A DNA stretch of 11,692 nt from Gemmatimonadota bacterium (GCA_003131365.1 PKVB01000041.1:6526-18217), one strand, 5' to 3'. Shown: positions 1 to 6,465, counted from the first letter of the stretch. The notes: generated from the letters alone by a model not told the origin. A program made the numbers and translations.

Positions 1-29
1 GGTCGGGAGTTCGAGTCTCCCCCCAGCTA
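1..29 (+). tRNA. 3' end of a tRNA-like gene (partial, identity unknown)
   Basis: A T-arm is visible: GGGAG (5-9), a seven-base TTCGAGT loop (10-16) and CTCCC (17-21) form a perfect 5-bp stem. CCCAGCT and a discriminator-like A follow. The 5' part lies outside the window, so the acceptor pairing (expected AGCTGGG) and the anticodon cannot be checked. No CCA is encoded, since CTGG follows. The CAGCT ending also recalls tmRNA, but the spacing does not fit the usual tmRNA acceptor. Identity is left open. Confidence 0.4.
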
Positions 30-90
30 CTGGTGGTCCTGCCGGGTTCGAACCGAAGCCGCGCTTCGAGTGAACTGGCCATGAAAAACA

Positions 91-126
91 AAAACGCCCC
101 GCCGGACAAACCGGACGGGGCGTTTT
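91..126. terminator. Bidirectional intrinsic terminator
   Basis: AAAACGCCCCG plus CCGG pairs with CCGG plus CGGGGCGTTTT across the loop ACAAA (106-110), with one bulged A at 115. The stem is about 15 bp. It ends in TTTT on the plus strand and in a longer T-rich run on the minus strand (complement of the A-rich 84-94). It can stop transcription from the upstream tRNA-like gene and from the convergent lipoprotein gene that ends at 140. Its core resembles the terminator at 8138-8164. Confidence 0.85.
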
Positions 127-139
127 CGCTTCAGGAGAT

Positions 140-703
140 TTACATGCCCGACGTGATCACGAACTCGTCGCGTCTGTTCTTCGCGCGGCAGTCGTCGTCG
201 CGCGAAATCTTGCAAGCGGGTCTCTCTTCGCCGTAGCTCACGATCTGAACTCTCGACGCATCGACTCCGCGATCTGTCAGATAACGGTTGACGATCGCGG
301 CACGACGCTGGCTCAGCGCCATGTTGTACTCGTCGGAGCCGCTGTCGTCAGCATTGCCTTCGACGCGGACGCGAACCGATGGGTTCCTCTGAAGAGCGTC
401 CACCTTCTGATCGAGGAGGCGGATTCCTTCATCCGTGATCGTCGATTGATCGAACTGGAAGAAAACGGGCGTGGTGATCACACTCTGATCGGTCGCCCGG
501 GTCTTCGCGGCTTCCTCACGCTCACTCGCGGCACGATCTGCATCGGCACGGAGCTTCGCGTTTTCGCGATCGGCCGCGTCGCTCGCGGCACGATCAGCGG
601 ACACGGTAGGAGTAGGTGCGGCCGCAACCTTGTGGCGCGAGCACGCGCTGCTCAAGGCAGCGAACGACAGTAAAGAAATGGATAGTATGGTTTTGGTTCT
701 CAT
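140..703 (-). CDS. OmpA/Pal-like peptidoglycan-binding lipoprotein
   Basis: A 187-residue protein. The N-terminus MRTKTILSISLLSFAALSSAC is a signal peptide ending in a lipobox-like LSSAC (Cys21, with an atypical Ser at -3), so it is probably an outer-membrane lipoprotein. Residues 35-75 are Ala/Arg/Glu/Asp-rich and likely a helical or coiled-coil spacer. Residues 78-184 form an OmpA C-terminal domain: FFQFDQSTI, then RVEGNADDSGSDEYN, SQRRAAIVNRYL and AKNRRDEFV. Asp and Arg residues in these motifs bind diaminopimelate of peptidoglycan in Pal and OmpA, so the role is tethering the outer membrane to the wall. The start at 703 was chosen over an in-frame one at 766 because it opens the signal peptide and has GGGGA just upstream. 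Two cysteines (164, 172) sit in the last loop. No Tol genes are adjacent, so calling it Pal itself would be too specific. Confidence 0.88.
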   Translation of the reverse strand: MRTKTILSISLLSFAALSSACSRHKVAAAPTPTVSADRAASDAADRENAKLRADADRAASEREEAAKTRATDQSVITTPVFFQFDQSTITDEGIRLLDQKVDALQRNPSVRVRVEGNADDSGSDEYNMALSQRRAAIVNRYLTDRGVDASRVQIVSYGEERPACKISRDDDCRAKNRRDEFVITSGM

Positions 704-905
704 GGGTCCCCAGTGTCTGTGAAGATTCTCTTTCAAGACGATTATGTCTGCAAAATGGCTACCCATCGTTTAATCAGAATTTCTGCACCCGAATGTGCTC
801 TGCTGGGGTTAACGTCGCATCACGGCCACTTAGCGCTCGTATCATCGGGCCAACGCGTTCAAACAGTCTCGGCCGATCCGTTGACTTGCAGAACATTGGT
901 TCGGG
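704..905. other. Intergenic region, lower GC, no gene seen
   Basis: This is the first part of a 323-bp stretch without a convincing gene. It must contain the promoter of the minus-strand lipoprotein. CATAAT on the minus strand (746-741) is a possible -10 box about 40 bases before the start codon, but no good -35 stands at the right distance. Nothing else was recognised up to the repeats that begin at 906. Confidence 0.5.
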
Positions 906-1011
906 CGTAAGGTCTTTTCGCGGTCCGCGATATCCTCCCGGCTTAACGTTCTTCGCCGTCCGCGACATCTCTTCCAGCGTAGCGTCTTTTCACGGTCTGT
1001 GATATTCCTCC
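906..1011. repeat. Three imperfect tandem repeats with palindromic cores
   Basis: Copies begin at 906, 942 and 977 (period 36 then 35). The shared pattern is GCGTA-cGTCTTTTC-cGG-TC-cGcGATAT-CCTCC. The core of copy 1, CGCGGTCCGCG (920-930), is a near-perfect inverted repeat. Copy 3 has CACGGTCTGTG, where a G-to-A change on the left arm is matched by C-to-T on the right, so pairing is kept. Copy 2 (CGCCGTCCGCG) has one mismatch. They lie just upstream of the small ORF at 1027 and could be an array of regulator sites or a small hairpin repeat. Confidence 0.6.
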
Positions 1012-1026
1012 AATAGACGAGGTGTT

Positions 1027-1188
1027 ATGCGACGCTCCCCCCGGCAGCTGCTGGTCCTTTTCGCCCTCCCCGTCCTCGCCCTCATCTTCACCCCGCAAAC
1101 AACGGCGGCGCAGGGCGGCACGATTCGCGGTCGCCCGCTTCGCCGTTCGGATACAACGGACGCTACCTGTACACTCGGCTGGAGCTGA
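1027..1188 (+). CDS. Small predicted secreted peptide, or remnant of a broken gene
   Basis: A 53-codon ORF starting at ATG with GAGG a few bases upstream. It has an N-terminal MRRSPRQ, a hydrophobic core (LLVLFALPVLALIF) and a likely signal peptidase I site near TTAAQ, leaving a mature part of only about 24 residues (GGTIRGRPLRRSD and so on). Such a long, well-formed export signal with a good ribosome site before almost no mature protein suggests a gene truncated by a frameshift. Another frame opens with YNGRYLYTRLELTG (about 1149-1190) before it too stops at 1197-1199. It may equally be a genuine small exported peptide. No family was recognised. Confidence 0.4.
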   Translation: MRRSPRQLLVLFALPVLALIFTPQTTAAQGGTIRGRPLRRSDTTDATCTLGWS

Positions 1189-1317
1189 CTGGACGATGAG
1201 TGGATTGTGGGAGTGGAGACTCTTCCGGGGACTCCCTTACCGCACACCCACATTCTTCAGCTTTATTGCGGAGCGAGAGCCGGCTCTCCATACTAGCTGC
1301 ACTCTCACCCCAGTCAT
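1189..1317. other. Leader region of the sugar operon
   Basis: This 129-base spacer precedes the operon. It contains an inverted repeat GGGAGT (1209-1214)/ACTCCC (1231-1236), which competes with a smaller hairpin GAGT (1211-1214)/ACTC (1219-1222). It also contains the 14-bp palindrome listed separately and a 41-codon frame from ATG 1196 whose TGA (1319-1321) overlaps the GTG start of the next gene. No T-tract follows the hairpins and no clear promoter boxes were seen. Confidence 0.4.
1275..1288. promoter_or_regulatory. Perfect 14-bp palindrome, candidate operator
   Basis: GAGAGCCGGCTCTC is a perfect palindrome centred 37 bp before the operon start codon. A gap-free palindrome with a central CG pair is the usual form of LacI-family operators, and sugar operons are commonly controlled this way. 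No regulator gene is present in the window, so the assignment rests on form and position only. Confidence 0.35.
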
Positions 1318-2175
1318 GTGACACTACACACCCGCCGCACATTCCTCGCGACGCTCGGCGTCGCCGCCATCGGGATCGCGAGCCGCGATGCCCTGGCCGA
1401 TGGAATTCTCCTGGCCCCTCATCGCAAGCTAAAAAAAGTCGGTCTCCAGCTTTACACCGTTCGCGACCTGATGAAAGCGGATCTTCCGGGCACGCTCCGC
1501 AAGGTCGCGCAGATCGGGTACAAGGAAGTCGAATTCGCCGGATACTACGGCAGGACACCGGCCCAGATTCGAGCGCTGCTCAAACAGAACGGGCTCACTT
1601 CGCCGTCGAGCCACATTGGACTCGACATCCTTGAGAAGGATTCCGTCAGGGCATTCGCCGATGCCAAGGCGATTGGGCACCAGTGGGTAACCGTGCCGTA
1701 TATCCCCGAGGAACGGCGAAAAACCGTGGATGACTGGAACAAAATCATCGATCTACTCAATCAGTTGGGCCCACAGGCAAAAGCAGCGGGACTTCGGCTC
1801 GCCTACCACAATCACGATTTCGAGATCAGGCCCGTCGATGGTGTGCGTCCGCTGGACATGATGCTCAGCAAGACGGACCCGGCGCTGGTCGACTTCGAGA
1901 TGGATCTGTACTGGGTCGTGTTCGGCGGCGGCGATCCACTCGACTTTTTCAATCGGTATCCGAAGCGTTTCGCACTGGTGCACGTGAAGGATTCGGCGGG
2001 TCCGCCCGATAACAAGATGGTCGATGTCGGTAAGGGCACGATCGACTTCCCCAAGATCTTCGCCCAGAGCGACAAGGCCGGCATCAAGCACTATTTTGTG
2101 GAGCACGACCAACCCGCGGATCCAATCGCCACGATCCGCAACAGCTACAAGTATCTGGCCGCCGTGAGATTCTGA
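1318..2175 (+). CDS. Exported sugar isomerase/epimerase-like TIM-barrel protein
   Basis: A 285-residue protein of the xylose-isomerase-like TIM-barrel family (Pfam AP_endonuc_2 fold). The N-terminus TRRTFLATLGVAAIGIASRDALA is a Tat-type signal, so export is predicted. The barrel begins at KKVGLQLYTVRD (39-50). Likely metal and catalytic residues are Glu72 (EVEFAGY), His99, His164/His166 (YHNHDFE), Asp192/Glu194/Asp196 (DFEMDLYW), His222 (VHVKD) and Glu262 (FVEHD). Family members isomerise or epimerise sugars, and some act on 3-keto sugars. The exact substrate cannot be read here. The start is GTG, with no Shine-Dalgarno sequence upstream; it is supported because the twin-arginine signal follows at once, and because GTGA overlaps the stop of a short upstream frame. 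First gene of a four-gene operon, 46 bp before the next. Confidence 0.88.
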   Translation: MTLHTRRTFLATLGVAAIGIASRDALADGILLAPHRKLKKVGLQLYTVRDLMKADLPGTLRKVAQIGYKEVEFAGYYGRTPAQIRALLKQNGLTSPSSHIGLDILEKDSVRAFADAKAIGHQWVTVPYIPEERRKTVDDWNKIIDLLNQLGPQAKAAGLRLAYHNHDFEIRPVDGVRPLDMMLSKTDPALVDFEMDLYWVVFGGGDPLDFFNRYPKRFALVHVKDSAGPPDNKMVDVGKGTIDFPKIFAQSDKAGIKHYFVEHDQPADPIATIRNSYKYLAAVRF

Positions 2176-2221
2176 TCGCGAGCACGCGGACAGCAACAGG
2201 CAAAACGGGGGAACGCGTTAC

Positions 2222-3778
2222 ATGACTGGCAAGAAGGTCACGCGCCGCGAGTTCGTCGCTGACACCGGAAAGATCGGCCTCGGCGTGATGATCGTGCCGC
2301 GCCACGTTCTCGGCGGAGTCGGATTCCAGGCGCCCAGCGATACCATCAACTTCGCTGTCGTCGGATTTGGCGGCATGGGCTCCGAGAACGCGCTGGAGCT
2401 GGCGAAGACAGAGAACCTCGTCGCCTTTGCCGACGTCGACTTCGGCTATTCCACGACCAAGGTGGCGGAGAAGCTGAAGGGCGACGACAAGAGGGATCGA
2501 CCCGAAGGCATCACGCTCAAGCAGAAATTCGACAAGGCAGCCCGGTATTCGGATTTCCGCGAGATGCTCGACAAGCAGAAGGACATCGATGGAGTCGTGA
2601 TTGCGACGCCCGACCACCTGCACGCCGTGGTCGCGAAGTCCGCGATGCAGCTTGGGAAGCATGTGTACGTGCAGAAGCCGCTCACGTATTCCGTGCACGA
2701 AGCGCGCGTGCTGCGCGATCTGGCGCTCGCGAATCCGAAGATCGTGACGCAGATGGGGAATCAGGGTCACTCGAGCGACGGCGCGCGCCTGATCAACGAA
2801 TGGATCCAGGCCGGCATCATCGGACCCGTCCGGGACGTTCACGTCTGGACGAATCGCCCGGTCGTGTACTGGCCGCAGGGAGTTCCTCGGCCCACCGGCT
2901 CTCCGCCTCCGGCCGCTCCTCCGAGCCCATTCGGAAATCCATTCAGCTTTCGCTACGTGAATCAGCTGCTCGCGTCGGCGCTGGGGTCCTATCCGGTGCC
3001 GCCGGGATTGCACTGGGATCTCTACGTCGGGCCCGTCGCGGAGGATATGCCGTATCACCCGATCTATCACCCTTTCAACTGGCGCGGCTGGCTCAACTTC
3101 GGGGTCGGCGCGCTCGGCGACATGGGAGCGCACCTTATCGATCATCCATTCTGGGCGCTCGGACTCACGCATCCGACGAGCATCGAAGCGACATCGACGC
3201 AGTGGGGAACGATGCCGATTCCGCCCGATCCGAGGGCCGCCGCGGGAACGCGCGAGGCCCGGGGATCCAACAAGCCGGTCTCATATCCCGTCGCCACCGC
3301 GGTGCACTATCAGTTCCCCGCGCGCGGCGCGCAGCCGCCGGTGAAGCTCAGTTGGTACGACGGCGGGCTTTATCCACCTCGCCCCGACCAGCTGCCGGAT
3401 GACGTCACTCTCAAGAGCGAAGGCGGCGTCATCTTCATCGGAGAGAAGGGAATCCTGATGAACGACACCTACGGATCGAATCCGCGACTCTTCCCGGTGT
3501 CGCTCACGGAGGATGCGGCGCTGGTGCCGAAAACGTACGCCCGAATCCCGTGGAGCCACGAGATGAACTGGGTCAAGGCGATCAAGGGCGAGACAAAAGC
3601 CAGCTCACCGCTCGAGTACGCGGCGCAGCTCACCGAGACGATGCTGCTCGGAATCGTGGCGCTGCGCGCGGGACAGGGGAGAAAGATCCTGTACGACGGC
3701 GACAAGATGCTGGTCACCAACATCCCCGATGCGAATCAGTACCTGACGCGAGAGTATCGCGCCGGTTGGGAAGTCTGA
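2222..3778 (+). CDS. Tat-exported Gfo/Idh/MocA family oxidoreductase
   Basis: A 518-residue NAD(P)-dependent sugar oxidoreductase of the Gfo/Idh/MocA family. Residues 7-30 (TRREFVADTGKIGLGVMIVP) match a Tat signal. A Rossmann fold follows: INFAVVGFGGMG (42-53, nucleotide-binding glycines), ADVD (70-73, acidic residue for the adenosine ribose), VVIATPDHLHA (125-135), and QKP (151-153) in place of the usual EKP with the conserved lysine. GALGDMGAHLIDHPFWAL (296-313) is the family's active-site helix. A Pro-rich stretch of roughly 30 residues (about 225-260) before the conserved HWDLYVGP looks like an insertion compared with my memory of typical members. Start: ATG with GGGGGA 9 bases upstream. 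Periplasmic members keep their nucleotide tightly bound, as in Zymomonas glucose-fructose oxidoreductase. The likely role is oxidation of a sugar or glycoside hydroxyl in the pathway of its neighbours; the substrate is unknown. Confidence 0.93.
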   Translation: MTGKKVTRREFVADTGKIGLGVMIVPRHVLGGVGFQAPSDTINFAVVGFGGMGSENALELAKTENLVAFADVDFGYSTTKVAEKLKGDDKRDRPEGITLKQKFDKAARYSDFREMLDKQKDIDGVVIATPDHLHAVVAKSAMQLGKHVYVQKPLTYSVHEARVLRDLALANPKIVTQMGNQGHSSDGARLINEWIQAGIIGPVRDVHVWTNRPVVYWPQGVPRPTGSPPPAAPPSPFGNPFSFRYVNQLLASALGSYPVPPGLHWDLYVGPVAEDMPYHPIYHPFNWRGWLNFGVGALGDMGAHLIDHPFWALGLTHPTSIEATSTQWGTMPIPPDPRAAAGTREARGSNKPVSYPVATAVHYQFPARGAQPPVKLSWYDGGLYPPRPDQLPDDVTLKSEGGVIFIGEKGILMNDTYGSNPRLFPVSLTEDAALVPKTYARIPWSHEMNWVKAIKGETKASSPLEYAAQLTETMLLGIVALRAGQGRKILYDGDKMLVTNIPDANQYLTREYRAGWEV

Positions 3779-3799
3779 ATAACTCATCCAGAGGAAGCC

Positions 3800-4546
3800 A
3801 TGATGCATGGAGCTGCCGCGCGCGCGGCGATCATCTCTCAGTTGGCGTTGCTCGTCCTTGCCTGTGCGCCACCGGGGAACAGCACGCCAGCCTCGAGTAG
3901 CACTGCCGCTTCAGGAGCCACGCCGTTGACCGCCGAGCAGCGCGCCGGGGGGTGGCGTTCGCTCTTCGACGGGACGAGCACCGCGGCCTGGCGTGGTTAC
4001 AAAGAGGCGACGATGCCCGCCGGCTGGCAAATCGTCGATGGCGTGCTGACCAAGAAGGGATCGGTCGGTGACCTCATGACCAAGGACCAGTTTGGAAACT
4101 TCGAGCTGGCGCTCGACTGGAAGGTGAGCCCGGGTGGCAACGCGGGAGTTTTCTATCGCGGCACCGAGGAGTACGACAAGATCTACTGGAGCGCGCCCGA
4201 GTACCAGCTGCTCGACGACGCGGGGCATCCGGATGGACAGAGCAGGTTGACTTCGGCCGGCTCCGACTACGGGCTCTATCCGTCACCGGCAGGAGTCGTC
4301 AAGCCCGCTGATCAGTGGAACTCGACCTTGATCGTCATCAAGGGCAACACTGTCCAGCACTGGCTGAACGGGCAGAAGCTCCTCGAGTACGATCTTGGAA
4401 GCCCGGATTGGCAAGCGAAAGTCAAGGCGAGCAAGTTCCTCGCGTATCCGCATTACGGTTTGGCGCAGAAGGGCTACATAGCGATTCAGGGTGATCACGA
4501 CGGAGCTCTGTGGATCCGGAATGTTCGCATCAAGGAGCTTCCGTGA
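3800..4546 (+). CDS. DUF1080 lipoprotein, 3-keto-disaccharide hydrolase family
   Basis: A 248-residue protein. The N-terminal hydrophobic segment ends in LLVLAC (Cys22), a lipobox, followed by a flexible Ser/Thr/Ala-rich linker (25-45). The DUF1080 (PF06439) jelly-roll domain spans about 50-246. Its hallmarks are GWRSLFDGTSTAAWRGY, the WQIVDGVLTKKGSVGDLMT strand pair, FELALDWKVSPGGNAGVFYR, PEYQLLDD, QWNSTLIVIKGNTVQHWLNG and GYIAIQGDHDGALWIRNVRIKEL. Family members hydrolyse 3-keto-glycosides, the products of glycoside C3 dehydrogenases, which fits the oxidoreductase ending 21 bp upstream. Two adjacent ATGs (3800, 3803) are possible; the second is better spaced from GAGGAAG at 3791. Its membrane anchor places the activity in the same compartment as the two Tat-exported enzymes. 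The activity of this particular protein is inferred. Confidence 0.9.
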   Translation: MMHGAAARAAIISQLALLVLACAPPGNSTPASSSTAASGATPLTAEQRAGGWRSLFDGTSTAAWRGYKEATMPAGWQIVDGVLTKKGSVGDLMTKDQFGNFELALDWKVSPGGNAGVFYRGTEEYDKIYWSAPEYQLLDDAGHPDGQSRLTSAGSDYGLYPSPAGVVKPADQWNSTLIVIKGNTVQHWLNGQKLLEYDLGSPDWQAKVKASKFLAYPHYGLAQKGYIAIQGDHDGALWIRNVRIKELP

Positions 4547-5817
4547 GCGCGAGGGCGCGGCTCTCGACGATGATGTTCCTCCAGTATTTCATCTGGGGGG
4601 TGTGGTTCGTTACGATGGGGACGTACCTGGGTCAAACGTTGCATTTCACTGGCCGGCAAGTCGGACTCTCTTACGGTGCGACCGCGATTGCGGCGCTGGT
4701 ATCGCCCTTTTTCATGGGCGTCGTCGCCGACCGCTACTTCTCGAGCGAGAAGCTTCTCGCTCTGCTGCACCTGATCGGTGGCATACTGATGTACCTCGTC
4801 TCACTACAGACGACATTCGCGACTTTCTATCCGCTGCTAATTCTGTACGCGCTGTGCTACATGCCGACGCTGTCGCTCACGAATTCGATCTCCTTCCACC
4901 ACGTGCGCGATCCCGGCCGTGATTTTCCATTCATACGCGTTCTTGGAACGTTCGGGTGGATCGTCGCGGGAACTCTCGTGGGGAAGGTGTTTCACGCCGA
5001 CGCGCGCGTTCTGCCGATGCAGCTCGCCGCCGGCGCTTCGATAGTCATGGCCGCATACTCGCTCGTACTGCCGCACACTCCGCCGAAGGCGGCAGGCTCG
5101 AGCTTCAGCGTCCACGATGCACTCGGACTCGATGCGCTCGCCCTTCTCAAGAACCGTGACTTCTTCATCTTCGTGGCGGGATCGTTCCTTCTCTGCATCC
5201 CGCTCCAATTCTATTATTCGTTCGCCAACCCATTCCTGAACGAAATCAAGGCGCCCGATCCGGCCTTCATCCAGACGTTCGGACAGTGGTCCGAGCTCGG
5301 CTTTATGCTGCTGCTTCCGTTCGCGCTACGGAAGTTCGGCATCAAGGTCATCATGCTCGTAGGCATGGCGGCGTGGACGCTCAGGTATCTGGCGTTTGGA
5401 ACGGGGGCGACGGGCCCCGCGATGACGCTTATTTACATCGGGATTCTTCTCCATGGCGTCTGTTATGATTTCTTCTTCGTCAGCGGGCAGATTTACACCG
5501 ACCAGCGTGCCGGCGAGAAGGTTCGAGCTGCTGCACAGGGACTCATCAACTTCGTCACGAACGGGTTGGGCTATTTCATCGGCGCGTTCGCGTCGGGTTG
5601 GGTCGTGGACCGGTACGCGACGCCGAACGCGTCGTGCACCGATGCGGCGGCGGCCGCACAAGAGTGCCTCAAGGTCACGCACGACTGGCATGCGATCTGG
5701 CTCGTTCCGTCTGCCGGGGCGCTTGTGGTCTTCATTCTCTTTGCGGTGCTGTTCAGGCCGAGGGGCGGAGGCACGGCTTCGGTCAATGAAGCCGGCGGAG
5801 CGGGGGCCCCCGCATAG
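4543..5817 (+). CDS. NupG/XapB-like MFS nucleoside/sugar permease
   Basis: A 424-residue, 12-helix transporter of the nucleoside:H+ symporter family (PF03825), close in length to E. coli NupG (418). The N-terminus ARLSTMMFLQYFIWGVWFVTMGTYL aligns by eye with NupG's first helix. SPFFMGVVADRYF (54-66) is the MFS loop 2-3 motif, and RVLGTFGWI (132-140) is the family's helix 5 start. Start: GTG at 4543 overlaps the previous stop by four bases (GTGA) with AAGGAG five bases upstream, indicating translational coupling. An upstream in-frame GTG at 4510 lacks this support. A periplasmic-type loop near residues 363-382 carries two cysteines (NASC and QEC). In this operon the cargo is more likely a sugar or keto-sugar product than a nucleoside, but that is inference. 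The tail is Gly/Ala-rich. Confidence 0.9.
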   Translation: MSARARLSTMMFLQYFIWGVWFVTMGTYLGQTLHFTGRQVGLSYGATAIAALVSPFFMGVVADRYFSSEKLLALLHLIGGILMYLVSLQTTFATFYPLLILYALCYMPTLSLTNSISFHHVRDPGRDFPFIRVLGTFGWIVAGTLVGKVFHADARVLPMQLAAGASIVMAAYSLVLPHTPPKAAGSSFSVHDALGLDALALLKNRDFFIFVAGSFLLCIPLQFYYSFANPFLNEIKAPDPAFIQTFGQWSELGFMLLLPFALRKFGIKVIMLVGMAAWTLRYLAFGTGATGPAMTLIYIGILLHGVCYDFFFVSGQIYTDQRAGEKVRAAAQGLINFVTNGLGYFIGAFASGWVVDRYATPNASCTDAAAAAQECLKVTHDWHAIWLVPSAGALVVFILFAVLFRPRGGGTASVNEAGGAGAPA

Positions 5818-5892
5818 CGCGATTTGACGGCGGGACTGAACCAAAATTTCGCTCTTAGCCGTAGGATTCAATACATACCTCGATGAGCGCAC

Positions 5893-6186
5893 ATGCCAAA
5901 AGTGATGATTTTACTGGCTCTGTTCGGAGTCGTCTCGGTCACGGTAATCACGATCGCCCGCTCGTGGTGGTCGTGGGTCAGCGGCAACGCAAAGCGCGCG
6001 AACGGTTCGCCTAGTCCGCTGGCGGACGACCGGCTCGCCCGCCTCGAGCAGGCGGTCGACGCCATCGCGCTGGAGGTCGAGCGCATTTCAGAAGGCCAAC
6101 GGTTCACGACGAAGCTGCTGAGCGAGGAGTCCCGTCCGGCGCCAACGCAGGTACAAAGGCATCTTTCAACCAACACGCCCACCTGA
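5893..6186 (+). CDS. Small single-span membrane protein with coiled coil
   Basis: A 97-residue protein of no recognised family. Residues 3-30 form one hydrophobic helix (MILLALFGVVSVTVITIA, then WWSWV). A short Ser/Pro-rich stretch follows, then a heptad-like segment (DRLARLEQAVDAIALEVERISEGQ, about 46-69) likely to form a coiled coil, and a polar tail. The layout resembles small phage-shock-type or scaffold membrane proteins, but no homology is claimed. It lies 75 bp after the permease, with no strong Shine-Dalgarno before its ATG. It may be transcribed with the following lipoprotein gene 10 bp downstream. Codon use and the amphipathic helix support a real gene. Confidence 0.7.
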   Translation: MPKVMILLALFGVVSVTVITIARSWWSWVSGNAKRANGSPSPLADDRLARLEQAVDAIALEVERISEGQRFTTKLLSEESRPAPTQVQRHLSTNTPT

Positions 6187-6196
6187 TCGGGGCTTC

Positions 6197-6424
6197 ATGT
6201 CAAAACGTGGAATTGCACTCGCCGCAGCCGCTCTCGCGCTTGCCCTCGCTGCCTGCGGCAAGGATGAGCCAGAGACTAAGCCTGTCCTCACGCAGCGCGA
6301 AAAGGACAGCATCTTTGCCAACTCCACGATCCCGGGCGCCAGGGCGGTCAAGAAATCCATGACGGTGGCCGATTCCGCCACGGCGAGGCAGCAGCGCATG
6401 ATGGACACGTCTCAGAATCCCTGA
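6197..6424 (+). CDS. Small lipoprotein of unknown function
   Basis: A 75-residue protein. MSKRGIALAAAALALALAAC is a clear lipoprotein signal with an LAAC lipobox (Cys20), then GKDEPETKP. The mature part is about 55 residues, polar and probably helical (LTQREKDSIFANSTIPGARAVKKSM, shortened here, then ADSATARQQRMMD). ATG is preceded by GGGG at a suitable distance. The gene begins 10 bp after the coiled-coil gene and ends 41 bp before the efflux transporter, so the three may be co-transcribed. No family was recognised. Confidence 0.75.
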   Translation: MSKRGIALAAAALALALAACGKDEPETKPVLTQREKDSIFANSTIPGARAVKKSMTVADSATARQQRMMDTSQNP

Positions 6425-6465
6425 GCCGGAGATTGTGGGACGAGGCTTGCATCGACTGACAGCGA

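Noticed and set aside
35..75. GGTTCGAACC-type T-loop sequence and a hairpin CGAAGC/GCTTCG (54-68), considered as a second tRNA or an attachment site.
   Set aside because: On neither strand does the TTCGAA motif have a full T-stem, and no integrase or duplicated tRNA end is visible.
906..1011. Tandem repeats considered as a CRISPR array.
   Set aside because: The units are directly adjacent and degenerate, with no unique spacers, no identical repeats and no cas genes nearby.
2084..3172. Long minus-strand open frame of 362 codons.
   Set aside because: It lies opposite the strongly supported oxidoreductase gene, is rich in Arg/His/Asp with no domain pattern, and is explained by GC-rich antisense reading.
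5800..5813. Perfect palindrome GCGGGGGCCCCCGC at the end of the permease gene, considered as a terminator.
   Set aside because: It has no loop, no T-tract follows, and it lies inside the coding sequence where it encodes the Gly/Ala/Pro tail.
5824..5876. TTGACG (5824-5829) considered as a promoter -35 for the small membrane protein gene.
   Set aside because: No acceptable -10 box lies 16-18 bases downstream; the nearest AT-rich candidate is too far away.
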